In this document: positions 13,001 through 21,303 of the stretch, one piece after another | Position numbering within the stretch: the first letter of the stretch is position 1 | Layout: each line of letters opens with the position of its first letter | Assembly (NCBI GenBank): GCA_934047225.1 | Contig: OW203990.1 | Span: 27,445,045 to 27,509,044 of the forward strand | Reading direction: 5' to 3' | Source: Ypsolopha sequella | Taxonomy: Eukaryota; Arthropoda; Insecta; Lepidoptera; Ypsolophidae | DNA: 64,000 bases | Notes under the pieces: model-generated | The model's database searches: none | Told to the model about the DNA's origin: nothing | What the model saw: the letters and a program-made list of their open reading frames with translations, nothing else | Translations under genes and position numbers: made by a program

Positions 13001-15604
13001 ATGGACAGCATGAGTGAGAAAACCAGCATGTTGCGTCGACCTCGGGTGTCACCCAGGTATCCCCATAAGAGAGATCCGATTATTGACCCTGAAAATGAAA
13101 GGTGGACTCGGTTCGTGCGAGCCAGAATCGGGAGCAAAGGCAGACAGTTTATCTTAGACAACATCGTAGGATCAATAAGGCCCACTTGCAACAAGCAAAA
13201 TAACCCAGGTTAAGGCGTTATATGCTATCAACATAATGTTTTGCATTGGATTCAGCTCCTGCTATGTGATAAAAATCTGAAAAAATTATGGTGTGTTATA
13301 TGACAGAATAAATGAATTATTATACTAATAATAATAAATAATATCTTAGAATTAAATAACATTTAAATAGGTGCAAATTTCATGAAAAAAGCGTTGCAGC
13401 TCCCATAATTCAAAACCGATTAAAATGAAATTAACACACGCAGATACTCACTAAAGAAAACCATCTTTATTACATAAAGAAATATAGTCACTGTCTTAAT
13501 GTAGCCGCAGTTTCAAAATAACTGAAACTTTGCGCACTCGGCATTAGAGCAGGATACACAATTCAAAAACAAAAACGTTGGAGCAGGGCATTTACCAGCA
13601 TACTGTAGCGCCTTAACTACTTGACAGGGACATAGGAAAAAAAAATAGTTGGGTTACTGGGTTAAATGTTTTGGTCCAAGTGGGCCTAAGATAACAAAAC
13701 CGGAATAGTTCCAAGGGGGCGTCCATATATCGCGTGACGCTTATTAGAGGAGAGGGGGGGGGGGGGGGGTTGTCGTCCAGTGTCACTAAAGGTCACGTAG
13801 GGTGAGGGGGGAACAAATGTCATGTGACCATTATCTCTAGATAAACCCAATTTCTTATGATAAAAGTCACGTGTTCAAGAGAGGGATGATGCGCTGACTG
13901 AATGCAAGGTTAAGATTGAAGACGAGGAAGTAGAACGAGTTTGTCTATATGGGTAATGTGAAGATGACATTGAAAGGAGAGTGAATGCGGACAATAAAGT
14001 GAATAGAGCCCTATACTCTTTTATGGGCAGCCAATATGTGATTGCAAAGGCACGATTGGCGGTTCATAATGGAGTGTTGACACCTTCACTTATGTATGGT
14101 AGTGAATGTTGGCTATGGTAAGACAAACATCAAAGTAGAGTGATTGAAATAAAAAATGCGTTCCTTACGTAATATGTGTGGTTTGACATTGAATGACAGA
14201 GTGACAAATATCGACATACGGGATCGTTGCCGCCTGAAAGAAGATGTACTGACAAGAATAGAAAAGGTAATGCTTCGGTGGTTTGGACTTATAGAGAAGA
14301 TGAATGAAAGTAGAGTCACGAAAGAAATGTATGGTGCGCAAGTGGAAGGTACAGCTCGACCAGGCCGCCCTAGAAGAACGTATGTTGACCAAATTGGCGA
14401 CATACTGAAGAAGGGCCATGTCAAAAGTACCCGGAATAGAAGAGCTTGTATGACTAGATTGATGGATGTGGAAGAGGCGAAACAGATTTGTTTGGATCAT
14501 ACCAGATGGAAGTCTGTTGTCTCTGCCTAACCCTCTGGAAGACAAGGGTAGGTTCATGTATGTATATGTAAAGGTCACATGTTATTGGGGGAGAAGTGGA
14601 GGGGGGTGAACAAGAATGTCATCAAGATGTCAGTAGGGCGTTGGGGGGTCAAAATTCAGCTAAATATAAACTAATAGGCTTTTTAATTTATTAAGAATTA
14701 AGACAAGTAAAAGACAAACCTATAAGAGGAGCAGCCTGCAACATTCCCTGCTGTGCTGCCGTGGTCTCTAGATCACAGGCACTGGCAGGTACAATGATAG
14801 TTCCAGGATACAGCACGAATGCAAACGAGATAATGACCAGACCAGTCAGTATCGTGTGGAGGTAATTGAAGAGACCGAAGCCTGAAAAACATTCACTTTA
14901 TTTCATCTTAATCTGGCAGACCAAAATGATGTCGTTTCTTGTTACTTTCAATTTGGTTTGGTTTTCTGGGGAAAACCCACAGAACATCTCCCACCAGGCC
15001 ACGATCAGGAATGGCTAGTATGGAAATCCTTGAATCGTCTTAGAGCTCGCGTCGGAAGGTCCAAGGATAACCTTAAACGCTGCGCTGGGGAAATTCCGCC
15101 GAAAATGCTAGCATAAACTGTCTATGCGGTGTTCCACAAACGACAGACCATCTCATGTCGTGCACACTGTGTCCGGCTTCCTGCACTCACTTAGACCTGA
15201 TGCAGGCTAATGGCAAAGCTATTACAGTAGCTACTTACTGGAAAGATTTAATTTAATTTACAATGGCGCAAAGCTTAAAGGTCCAGCCCATCCAAATTAT
15301 AGTACTATAAATAAATAATATTAGTAGTAAACATTAACCTTCTACGTCAATGGTAGTAAACGGTTGAATTGTCAAAATAAGTACTGATCAAAGAGTGCAC
15401 CATATAGAAGAAAACGTAGAGAAGAAAAACAAGTTACATAGGTAACAATTGGCTACCAAAGCTTACAAAGTAAAAATGCGAGTCAATACGTATTAGGTTA
15501 TAATTAAGGTATTACCTACCTGTTATATCTAAGGCAGTCTCAAATGGTATTTTATCTTCTATGTCTGCTTTTTTCTTCTTCATTCCCTTATCTGAATTCA
15601 TCAT
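917..15604 (-). CDS. Gene A: SV2-like MFS transporter, complete, 11 exons
   Basis: Coding exons in transcript order: 15604-15520, 14881-14720, 13088-12926, 12735-12614, 11892-11651, 11417-11284, 9843-9717, 8208-8113, 7215-7025, 5590-5463, 1014-917. All junctions are GT-AG, phases match, and the sum is 1548 nt (515 aa plus stop). Seen: a charged N-terminus; MFS motif A after TM2, GYLGDTRGRRN at about residues 92-102; PESPKF at 224-229 after TM6; a second TGRRN motif after TM8; a short hydrophilic tail ending in EIDL. A Cys and an N-V-T sequon (about residues 351-356) lie between TM7 and TM8. Family knowledge: these are 12-TM membrane transporters or SV2-like vesicle proteins; the substrate is unknown. 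The protein is far shorter than vertebrate SV2 (over 700 aa), so the large luminal domain is absent. Head-to-head with gene B. The first of two tandem ATGs was taken as the start. No poly(A) signal was seen before the left edge. Confidence 0.9.
1080..1790 (-). pseudogene. Decayed LINE reverse-transcriptase fragment
   Basis: Read on the minus strand, it shows RT remnants in several frames: FVNLEKA near 1750 (motif A region), ADELQEMATIINDAFKMKGM near 1440 (after motif C), then a C-terminal part ending near 1100. It matches the family at 13880-14565. Many stops and frameshifts. Lies in gene A intron 10. Confidence 0.65.
2161..4614 (+). mobile_element. Short interspersed repeat split by a LINE insertion
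   Basis: 2161-2335 starts AACCGGCCAAGTGCGAGTCG and ends with the ATACATCATCTGCGAAATT stretch. 4512-4614 continues with GGTTCATGAGATACAGCCTG and ends in a GACGGACAG-rich tail and CCCTTTGGGTACGAAACCCT. From memory of lepidopteran genomes these halves are contiguous. The insert 2336-4511 is flanked by TATAAC on both sides (2330-2335, 4512-4517). Partial copies of the same family occur at 23040 and 23424. Confidence 0.75.
2337..4400 (+). CDS. LINE reverse transcriptase ORF, 5'-truncated
   Basis: 687 open codons with no ATG at the front, so the N-terminal part, including any endonuclease, is missing. RT landmarks in order: KTGDKSDKTNYRPISL, FGFRPGLSTESA, motif A FLDLSKAFD (Asp at about residue 366), motif B GVRQGGLTSPALFS, motif C YADD at about 464-467, then KSQLMVFG and FKYLGHIL. 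It would make cDNA by target-primed reverse transcription. The uninterrupted frame and exact target-site duplication point to a recent insertion. I do not assign a clade. Lies in gene A intron 10 on the opposite strand. Confidence 0.88.
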   Translation: MKSSQTQLHNLAVWGERDEHQIKSYSDACNANLRLIDLPVELLHCGNCYCKLPGHNGVIDKLYFDIVSALSQSAMLNRKIRGKERKHVIGWNKHVRDAHAEARLRFQIWCLFKKPTSGRVYEEMSKSKKIFKSRLKWCQKHEDQIKMDVLASHHSGHDFRNFWKSTNRLGVRSGLPVSVEGISDSKDIADLFRNHFLVHSSLGPSAAVDAETVQPNINIFFSDKDVAKIVKSMTRGKSPGHDGLRIEHLQHAGSHIYQVLALLFNCCMRHSYIPSDMMRTIVIPIIKNKTGDKSDKTNYRPISLATIFAKVFDGLLDVHLNKHLDLHDNQFGFRPGLSTESAILCLKHTVRYYVKRNTPVYACFLDLSKAFDLVSYDILWRKLRDINLPGELINIFRYWYGNQINSVKWADVLSDPYRLECGVRQGGLTSPALFSLYMDSLIGALSSQRVGCYIDGVSFNNISYADDMVLLSASACGITQMLRICEEYAHSHGLVYNVKKSQLMVFGAGAKRRVIPPIRLNGSTLERVDKFKYLGHILTSSLKDNDDIERERRALSIRANMIARRFFRCSKQVKITLFKAYCTSFYTCSMWAFYSQKSYSALRVQYNNVFRSLLGLSRRCSASGMFAEARTDCFCTTIRKRAASLVRRVRASSNILLSTIAARLDCPYLSRCSLLHASVPAWRRALT
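4615..5259. other. Intronic stretch, no feature seen
   Basis: AT-rich part of gene A intron 10. No coding similarity or clear repeat structure was recognised. Confidence 0.5.
5260..5357. mobile_element. Small palindromic MITE
   Basis: About 23-bp inverted termini, CCCTGCGGTCCGAAATAGAA at the left and its complement at 5335-5357, enclose a 50-bp centre. Only about 100 bp from exon 10 of gene A. Confidence 0.6.
5463..5590 (-). CDS. Gene A exon 10 (TM11-TM12)
   Basis: 128 bp. Encodes AMAVSLTGASGRIGGFASIQ, ILNYLLLNNCEVGFYVY and SSMFA. Homologous to gene B exon 10, which is the exon whose 3' end is amplified in gene B. Donor GTAAGT, phase 1. Confidence 0.88.
5630..5705 (-). repeat. tRNA-derived SINE head or tRNA pseudogene
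   Basis: On the minus strand an A-box-like GTGGAGTGGTTGACGC and a B box GGGTTCGATTCC are spaced as in a tRNA. I could not form a full cloverleaf with a good acceptor stem, so a working tRNA gene is unlikely. Lies 40 bp upstream of gene A exon 10, in intron 9. Confidence 0.5.
5706..7024. other. Gene A intron 9, little seen
   Basis: AT-rich. 6570-6600 has a CGACCGGTTTCGCATTTTC tail-like motif whose relatives are near 49165 and 57595, probably the end of a shared transposon family. Nothing else was recognised. Confidence 0.4.
7025..7215 (-). CDS. Gene A exon 9 (second motif A, TM9-TM10)
   Basis: 191 bp as in gene B. Encodes LVNMTGRRNMVMFITSFLG and LVPNAIGS, ending in ALFPTHLR with donor GTAAGC, phase 2. 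This is the C-half counterpart of motif A. Confidence 0.92.
7510..8052. mobile_element. Foldback MITE, about 0.54 kb
   Basis: Left arm about 7510-7715 and right arm about 7858-8052 are imperfect complements: GTAATCGTTAAGTGTG at the left, CACTTAACGATTACA at the right. Inside gene A intron 8. Confidence 0.8.
8113..8208 (-). CDS. Gene A exon 8 (TM8, luminal Cys and sequon)
   Basis: 96 bp as in gene B. Begins PDAQPCAINVTALLMVMGVG. The PCA-x-N-x-T pattern with its N-glycosylation sequon is shared with gene B (PCALNET) and resembles VCNDT in gene C. Confidence 0.9.
8880..9030 (+). repeat. Interspersed repeat fragment
   Basis: GGGTTCCATACTCAAAGG through AACCCGAAACCGAATATT resembles 30855-31230 (GGGTTCTGTACTCAAAGGGC to AACCAAAACCGAATATTG). 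A further piece is at 10360-10450. Lies in gene A intron 7. Confidence 0.5.
9717..9843 (-). CDS. Gene A exon 7 (TM7 and luminal loop)
   Basis: 127 bp as in gene B. Encodes VGSFVIWLPTIANQFISIVQ and then CGIIKSAIDTPLD. Acceptor ATTTTAG, donor GTAAGT, phase 0. Confidence 0.87.
9893..10255 (+). mobile_element. SINE-like retroelement with GATG tail, copy 1
   Basis: Starts GGTGGTAGAGCTGATGCC, includes GAGGCCCACCATGCCTGGGA and CCAGCAGTGGACGAACTAGG, and ends in (GATG)n. The (GATG)n end resembles LINE 3' ends, so it is probably a non-autonomous non-LTR element. Other copies: 12238-12598, 37421-37772, 51014-51366 and a fragment at 30958. Confidence 0.75.
10256..11062. other. Gene A intron 6, degenerate repeats
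   Basis: 10640-10860 shares CACGTGTTTC, CCTCTAAACGAGGC and a TGAACAG-rich end with 25600-25800 in the opposite orientation, so a decayed dispersed element is likely. No gene seen. Confidence 0.4.
11063..11116 (-). repeat. Fragment of the AACCGG-headed repeat
   Basis: The reverse complement reads AAACCGGTGCAGTGCGAGTA and GGGTTCCGTA, matching the head of the repeat at 2161 and 23424. Confidence 0.55.
11284..11417 (-). CDS. Gene A exon 6 (central loop, start of TM7)
   Basis: 134 bp as in gene B. Hydrophilic central loop rich in Lys and Asp, then VPLFQAPLLKYTIIMVSLY, matched by VPLFKAPLLKYTIIMALLF in gene B. Donor GTATGT, phase 2. Confidence 0.9.
11651..11892 (-). CDS. Gene A exon 5 (TM5-TM6, PESPKF motif)
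   Basis: 242 bp. Encodes LAIPIIPLTFSYY, SLDIYWTSWR, and MPESPKFLLLIGKEEEA followed by VLRKIHRVN, a typical MFS sequence after TM6. Donor GTAAGC after the Gln codon, phase 0. Confidence 0.92.
12238..12598 (-). mobile_element. SINE-like retroelement with GATG tail, copy 2
   Basis: Reverse complement of the 9893 copy: CATCCATCAGCCTAGCTCG at the left, TCAGCTCTACCACCT at the right. Its head lies 15 bp past the exon 4 donor of gene A, close to the splice site. Confidence 0.75.
12614..12735 (-). CDS. Gene A exon 4 (TM4-TM5)
   Basis: 122 bp, identical in length and phase to exon 4 of genes B and C. Encodes ASGKYTLSVTLLSE, then RRNLVLLLVASIFLL and QGIMAG. Acceptor TTTTTCAG, donor GTGAGT. Confidence 0.9.
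12926..13088 (-). CDS. Gene A exon 3 (MFS motif A)
   Basis: 163 bp, same as gene B exon 3. Encodes the end of TM2, the motif-A loop GYLGDTRGRRN, and SISVNWIMLMIFQF in TM3. Donor GTAAGT after the first two bases of a Met codon. Confidence 0.92.
13370..13680. repeat. Dispersed repeat shared with gene B intron 6
   Basis: In reverse complement it matches parts of 38280-38530, for example AAAGATGGTTTTCTT, GTGTGTT and GAGCAGGA-like stretches. Lies in gene A intron 2. Confidence 0.4.
13753..13770. repeat. Poly-G run
   Basis: About 18 consecutive G residues within gene A intron 2. A likely site of sequencing-length uncertainty; no gene function assigned. Confidence 0.7.
13880..14565 (+). pseudogene. 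LINE 3' end, RT C-terminal remnant
   Basis: Frames show NRALYSFMGSQYVIAKARLA, LMYGSECW, then 14156-14530 open with RSLRNMCGLTLNDRVTNIDI, KVMLRWFGLIEKMNESR and GRPRRTYVDQIGDILKKG. This is the C-terminal region after the RT domain of a LINE family whose fragments recur at 1080, 22675 and 37236. Interrupted by stops before 14156. Opposite strand to gene A, in intron 2. Confidence 0.75.
14720..14881 (-). CDS. Gene A exon 2 (TM1)
   Basis: Acceptor TTTTTCAG, donor GTTTGT; 162 bp, the same length and phase as gene B exon 2. Encodes GFGLFNYLHTILTGLVIISF (TM1) and the shared IIVPASACDL stretch leading into TM2. Confidence 0.9.
14990..15256 (+). pseudogene. LINE ORF2 C-terminal zinc-knuckle fragment
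   Basis: After a frameshift, one frame reads CLCGVPQTTDHLMSCTLCPA and then VATYWKDLI-stop. This is the Cys/His cluster at the C-terminus of several insect LINE polymerases. Lies in gene A intron 1, antisense to the gene. Confidence 0.6.
15520..15604 (-). CDS. Gene A exon 1 (start codon)
   Basis: Begins MMNSDKGMKKKKADIEDKIP, then FETALDIT; ends ACAG followed by donor GTAGGT, phase 1. It aligns with gene B exon 1 over MNSDK and DKIPFE-AL. Lysine-rich cytosolic tail before TM1. Confidence 0.85.
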
Positions 15605-16109
15605 GAATAGTGTATATTTTTCTTGTTGAACAGATTGAAATTTAATTTAATTTAACCTAATTATTTGGTGGTTACTTCTCTTGGTCCATGTTAACTGAAC
15701 TGACTCCGAGCAAATTGTGGTAATTTCTTAGGTATTTAAACATACGAACGTATTTTATTAAAAGTATTAAATTTTATTCAATTGACACTAAGGATCCTAT
15801 TGAAATAAAGAGTAGTTTTCAGTGTACTTCCAGAACAATTAAGTTTGTAGATAACAAATTTACGAGGTATCATTTAATAAATAATCTTGAGCACGAAGGG
15901 TGGCATTATCTATAAGTATTTATTGAGAGTAATATAAGTCAGTCATATCAAAGTGAAGTTAGGTACTAAATAAAATTTATTGTAAAGCAAAGTCATCGGT
16001 GGTAATGAGGAGGCTGATCCTAATAATGCTATTTCGTTGGGGGACGCCATCTTCTACCGAATTTTTGTCAGGACCTTACGAGTATGTCCATTCCTGCCAA
16101 AAAACTTTT

Positions 16110-16896
16110 GGTTGAGTAGCAGGATGAATGGGATTGAGTGGCAGGATAATGTGATTGAGTGGCAGGATGAATGACATTGAGTGGCAGGATGAATAGGATT
16201 GAGTGGCAGGATGCATGGTATTCGGTGGCAGGATGAATGGGATTGAGTGGCAGAATGAATGGGATTGAGTGGCAGGAGGAATGGCATTGAGTGGCAGGGC
16301 GAATGGGATTGAGTGGCAGTATGAATGGGATTGAGTGGCAGGATGAATAGTATTGAGTAGCAAGATGAAGGGGATTGAGTGGCAGGATGAATGGGATTGA
16401 GTGGCAGGATGAATGGGATTAAGTGGCAGGAGAATGGGATTGAGTGGCAGGATGAATGGGATTGAGTGGCAGGAGAATGGGATTGAGTGGCAAGATGAAT
16501 GACATTGAGTGGCAGGATGAATAGGATTGAGTGGCAGGATGTATGGTAGGCAGGATGTATGGTGGATGTATGGGCGGCAGGATGATTGGGATTGAGTGGC
16601 ATGATGAATGGGATTGAATGGCAGGAGGAATAGCATTGAGTGCCAGGACGAATGGGATTGAGTGGCAGGATGAATGGGATTGAGTGGCAGGGTGAATAGG
16701 ATTGAGTGGCAGGATGAATGGGATTGAGTGGCAAGATGAATGTGATTGAGTGGTAGGATGAATGGGATTGAGTGGCAGGATAAATGCCATTGAGTGGCAG
16801 GATGAATGGCATTGAGTGGCAGGATGAATGCGATTGAGTGGCAGAATGAATGGGGTTGAGTGGCAGGATGAATAGGATTGAGTGACAGGATGAATG
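16110..16896. repeat. 22-bp minisatellite, about 36 copies
   Basis: Unit GGATTGAGTGGCAGGATGAATG with point variants and a few shortened units (GGCAGGAGAATG, 16540-16580). Since 22 is not a multiple of 3, all minus frames translate to the same Ser/His/Pro/Leu-rich 22-aa repeat, which gives long spurious frames. It starts about 500 bp upstream of the gene A start codon. Confidence 0.95.
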
Positions 16897-17239
16897 CTTC
16901 AATTGTTTTTATTCTCAAATTTCATCCCGTCACAAACGAGTCACAAGTGTTCTCATTAGAATGAAGCTCAGCTAAAAGTGCTCTCCTGTTAGGTTATTTA
17001 GATTTCGCTCCTTTGCGACTGGTGGAAGAGGAGGGCTTTTGAATCATATATTTCTCAATTGTCTTCTTAACAATAATTGTTGTGCTCCTCTCTATCAGAA
17101 TATAATATATGCCTCCATGTCTATTTATCATATTTATTGTCAATTCCTTGTAAAGAATTAATAAAATATATAACCTTTGCTAAGTTTATTCAGAGTAATA
17201 ATATTAAGGCTAGGGTATTCAGAAAAATCAGTCCTGTGG
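16897..17239. other. Head-to-head spacer, no feature seen
   Basis: Plain AT-rich sequence between the 22-bp array and the first MITE. Promoters of gene A or B could lie here or nearby, but no element was identified. Confidence 0.35.
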
Positions 17240-17370
17240 GTCTACCGCGTAATTCTGATTTTCATCAACATCAACTTGAGATTGAAATTTGACGTGCGTG
17301 CAGAAGAGATAGCATGTTAGGCGGGCGTCGTCGCACGCACGTCAAATTTCAATCTCAAGTTGATGTTGCA
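17240..17370. mobile_element. MITE family P1, truncated copy
   Basis: Begins TCTACCGCGTAATTCTGATT like the copies at 21818 and 39712. CAACTTGAGATTGAAATTTG and its complement flank the centre, but the right terminus is missing. Confidence 0.7.
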
Positions 17371-17804
17371 CAGTGCAAGTGGGCTTCTTAAAAAAATTCG
17401 CAATTTTGAAGTATTTTTACCTATTTATTATTTCAGAATTAGAGGGATGGATTTTCAATATGACCATAGACTAAGTATAACTACCAAGTAGTAATATGAT
17501 ATGACGGCCATTTTTTTTCATATTTTTACGACGTTTATTTGGGTATAAATTTTATTGCCCAAAATATAATCTAAAGAAAATGAAATTATATTTATATCAT
17601 AGTTTATGCCTGTCTTTGCGCTTTCATTGGATGCAAGTAATCATGTATCGATTGATCGCAATCACGGATTTTGATCATAAAAAGTATGTTTACTGTGTTG
17701 TCTTGTGACGTTTTACATAATATTTGTTTGTCTTGCTTGTTTCAGGTCATAGATAAACCTGTATGTTTCAGGTACTTTGAAAGTGAACGTCTGTTTATTT
17801 AAGA

Positions 17805-18262
17805 GCGGTTTCGCAGCCGGATTGTGAAAAAGCCGCCTTTTTCTAATTAATCAAAACAGAACACTTAAATTCAAAATTCACTCAATAGTTATTCAACAAA
17901 TTACCTATGTATTGGGTATGTTGCCATCCACTGGCTTCTGTAAATTAGAATTTCAAATTACTGAACACAGAAATTTTTTTTATTGAAATAATTTAAAAAA
18001 TTAAACTTTGCGATGACGGCATACACAATACAAAGGTAATAAGCTTTTGTTGAATAACTATTGACTGAATTTTGAATTTAAGTATTCTGGTCCTCTAAAA
18101 AGGCCGTTTTGCATGAATCACATTATGATTCTGTTCTAATGCCGTCTCTTTTGCACGCGTGAAAAAGCTCTGACTATATCCTACTTTCAAATCATTTTAT
18201 GATTTACCCAAATCGTCCTTTTTAGATTCCCTGTTTCGATTAACTGCGAAACCGCTCTTAAG
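17805..18262. mobile_element. Foldback MITE with TTAA ends
   Basis: TTAAGAGCGGTTTCGCAG at the left and CTGCGAAACCGCTCTTAA at the right. Inner arms complement each other around 17870-18080. 18090-18235 resembles the separate MITE at 51953. TTAA ends suggest a piggyBac-type mobiliser. Confidence 0.7.
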
Positions 18263-18499
18263 CAATGTTTTTCAATGATAAACCGTGGCCGCGTACCGTA
18301 TTGAGCGTCGCGTCTAGTGCATCATATTGCTAACGCGAATTGATAATTCCGTTTTGTCAAAGTGCATCGACGCGTTTCATGCATAGAAACAAATTAGAAC
18401 AATTTTGTGACGAAAACCTCTTTAAAGTGATGAAAACGCAAATATTACTATTGGGCATATTAATGATTTTGTTCTTACCTAGACCACAGATAATACCTA

Positions 18500-18772
18500 T
18501 ACAATGTGTAACAGAAAGGTGTAACCATATTTGAAGAGCTTATTCAGTCAATGGTATAGAACAATTTTTACTATGGAGCCAACCTCTACATCTCGAAAAA
18601 AAAAATCTGCCCTTCCATACATTTCGGCCGAAGCGGCATTGCATTTTTCTATGAAACAGTTTTTTTTTTTTCGAGATACAGGGTTTGATCCATAGTAAAA
18701 GTTGTTCTATACCATTGACTGAATAAGCTCTTCAAATATGGTAACACCTTTCTGTTACACGTTGTATAATAC
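18500..18772. mobile_element. Palindromic MITE family P2, copy 1
   Basis: Termini TGTAACAGAAAGGTGTAACC and GGTAACACCTTTCTGTTACA. The arms include GAAGAGCTTATTCAGTCAAT and its complement, with a T/A-rich centre. Other copies at 45850 and at 53052, the latter split by the BEL/Pao element. Confidence 0.85.
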
Positions 18773-19042
18773 TCCTAGACGAATTTTATAGAGAACCAAA
18801 GCAGAAAGAAATGAACATTTACGAGGAAAATTTTCAAAGTACCTTTTTTCTCCCGGCAAACTTATCTTCCCTAGTGTTGCATCACTTTTCAATGAAAAAA
18901 TATGACGATCGGTCAGTTGGATATTTAGCTCTTTCCGTTACATTTTGACACGGTTTTTTTTTGGATAAAATATAGAAGGAAATGTACTTTTTATGTAGTT
19001 ATACGAGTAGAAATAGAAATAGATTTATTTATGTGATAAAGC

Positions 19043-19468
19043 AGTGGCGTGCATAGAACTTTTTTCCGGAAAAGCAATCAGAAGGTCAAGTTTGACAATA
19101 AAAAAAATAAAAATAAATTTAAATATCACTTTGAAAAAAATAAGTTTGTATAGGAAATTTTCACTCCAGGGTAGACTATGGTATCGATTCGGCATAACAC
19201 GTCTTAACTTATTTGACAGGATTAACCTTATTTTAAGCTTCCTGTCATTTTCTTTCTTTATCGAAAAGACAAGGACAGAACGCTTAAATTAAGTTTAGTC
19301 TTGTCAAATAAGTTAAGATGTGCTTCACCGAATCGCTACCATTGTCACCCTGGCGTCATACAAAATTTTTTTTTTCAAAGTGATATTTAAATTTTTTCAT
19401 ATTTTTTTATTGTTGTTCTTGACCAATTGTTTGCTTTTCCAGCAAAAAGTTCTGTGCACGCCACTGTG
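19043..19468. mobile_element. Palindromic MITE starting CAGTGGCGTGCA
   Basis: Left end CAGTGGCGTGCATAGAACTT, right end AAGTTCTGTGCACGCCACTG. CTTAACTTATTTGACA and its complement sit near the centre. CAGTG-type termini are common in hAT-like elements; this assignment is inference. Confidence 0.8.
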
Positions 19469-19510
19469 ATATAGGTTCATTATATTATACACTTAATAAA
19501 GGTAAAAATA

Positions 19511-20958
19511 AAACCGGTCAAGTGCAAGTCGGACTCGCGTACCTAGGGTTCCGTATTGTGATAAATTTAATTTTCACCAGAAGGCTCCGAGACACGAGCC
19601 CTACATCTGTTCAACAAGATCCACGACCACACAGACTTATTTTTCTGCTCTCTGGGCGAGTTCACAAGAACAGCCTTGTTTGTTTTTTGTTATGGATAAA
19701 ATTGTTGCTTATAATGTTACTTGATTGTCGTTTTGTGTGAAATTCTAAATACTTATATATTTCATTGTACTGTTATTTATGTGTATAATGTTATAGGTAT
19801 ATTGTTGATGTTTATTGCACTATTGCATTGCTTTAGCTATTCAGATAGAGTAATTTACTAAATAAATAACAAAAAATAAAATAAAAATATTTGTAATGTT
19901 TTTTTCGTGAATTTCTCAACTGCTTTATTTTTCCTGTAATATTTACGTAAATACATATTACCATGATTTTTTTCATATTTTTCGGTAATTTTCATAGTTT
20001 TGGAGATAAAAGACATACATTTTTTATGGTTTTTCAAGGATTCCTCGAAATATATACAATTAAATATAGCCAATATATATATATATATTTACAATCAGCT
20101 TTTTAATATCTATTGTAGACAATTTGATATTCATATTGTATTTTTATAAAATATTTTTTTTATTTATTTTACTTTTTTTATATTTCTCATTTGTGCTCAA
20201 CTTTTTTTAAATCACTATTATTTTGCTGTAATTGGCCGTTTATGATCTATAATCGACATTTTTTTAATATTTTTCGGTGTACCAATTTCGGAGATAAGAG
20301 AGGTGGACATACATATTTTTGTAGTTTTTTAAAGATTTCTCGAAGTCAGTGCTAGTAAATTAAAAAAATATGAAAAATTTGAAATTGTTCAAAATATTCC
20401 CAAAACAAAAGAGAGAAACATAAAAAATATTATGCTATAAAACAATATACCCATATTCAAACTGTAGATATTTAAGAGTTGATTGTAAAAATATATACTT
20501 TAACTATATTTACGGGCACTTCGAGAAATCTTTGAAAAACCACAAAAAACCAAAATATATGAAAAAAATTTCGATTAAAGGTCATAATTACCAATTACAG
20601 GAAAGTTACAGCGATAAAAAAGAAAGATATACAAAAAAAATTTTTTTTTGAAATAGAATGTGGGTAAAATTGTAGGTATTAAAGAGCTGATTGTAAAAAT
20701 AATTATAGTTTGGCTACGAGTATATCAACTTGCATCTATTTCGAGAAATTCTCGAAAAACCACAAAAATGTATGTCCCCCCCCCCCCTTATCTCCAAAAC
20801 TGGTGGAACGAAAAATATGAAAAACATGTGCTTATGTATAGATTACAGGAAAGATATAGCGGTTGAGAAATTCATGAAAAAAAAAATCAAAATTTAATTT
20901 TTCATTCACGATACGGAATCTTAGGTACGGGAGTGTGACTTGCACTTGACCGGTTCTT
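19511..20958. mobile_element. 1.45-kb foldback element with about 50-bp terminal repeats
   Basis: Left end AAACCGGTCAAGTGCAAGTC; the right end 20908-20958 is its near-complement. Internal blocks (CGAGAAATTC, GGTTTTTC, TTATCTCC, and a C run at 20776-20787) recur in both orientations, so most of the element folds back. Its ends resemble the head of the AACCGG-headed repeat family. No transposase reading frame. Confidence 0.75.
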
Positions 20959-21233
20959 TTTACAAGATTTCAGTCCTGATAAAAAAATCATTTACAAAAA
21001 AACCTAAATGTATTTTCTCGTATCTTTTAATAACACGATCAAATCAGATATCTTAAGAAATCTTAAAAAAAAACTGATTAAATAAACAATCATTTATAAT
21101 TAGTCCTGGAAACATGATAGCGAAATATCGTTCATTGCATTAAGTAGTAGAAATAGGAAATGATTAACTTTTGAAATTTATTATTATTTATTTGTTAAGA
21201 GTCAGTGAAAACTGTGGTGAAGTTAATATAAAA

Positions 21234-21303
21234 ATGAATTCGGATAAAAATCTAAAAGGTGTCAGGGACAAAATACCTTTTGAAGAAGCTCTCAACAAAA
21301 CAG
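21234..21303 (+). CDS. Gene B exon 1 (start codon)
   Basis: ATG opens MNSDKNLKGVRDKIPFEEAL, then NKT; ends ACAG before donor GTACGA, phase 1. An in-frame TAA lies just upstream (GTTAATATAAAA context), and the start agrees with gene A. Confidence 0.87.

Noticed and set aside
16054..16918. Minus-strand frames of about 280 codons, rich in Ser, His and Pro
   Set aside because: All frames give the same 22-aa motif because the 22-bp unit has no stop on that strand. Minisatellite artefact.
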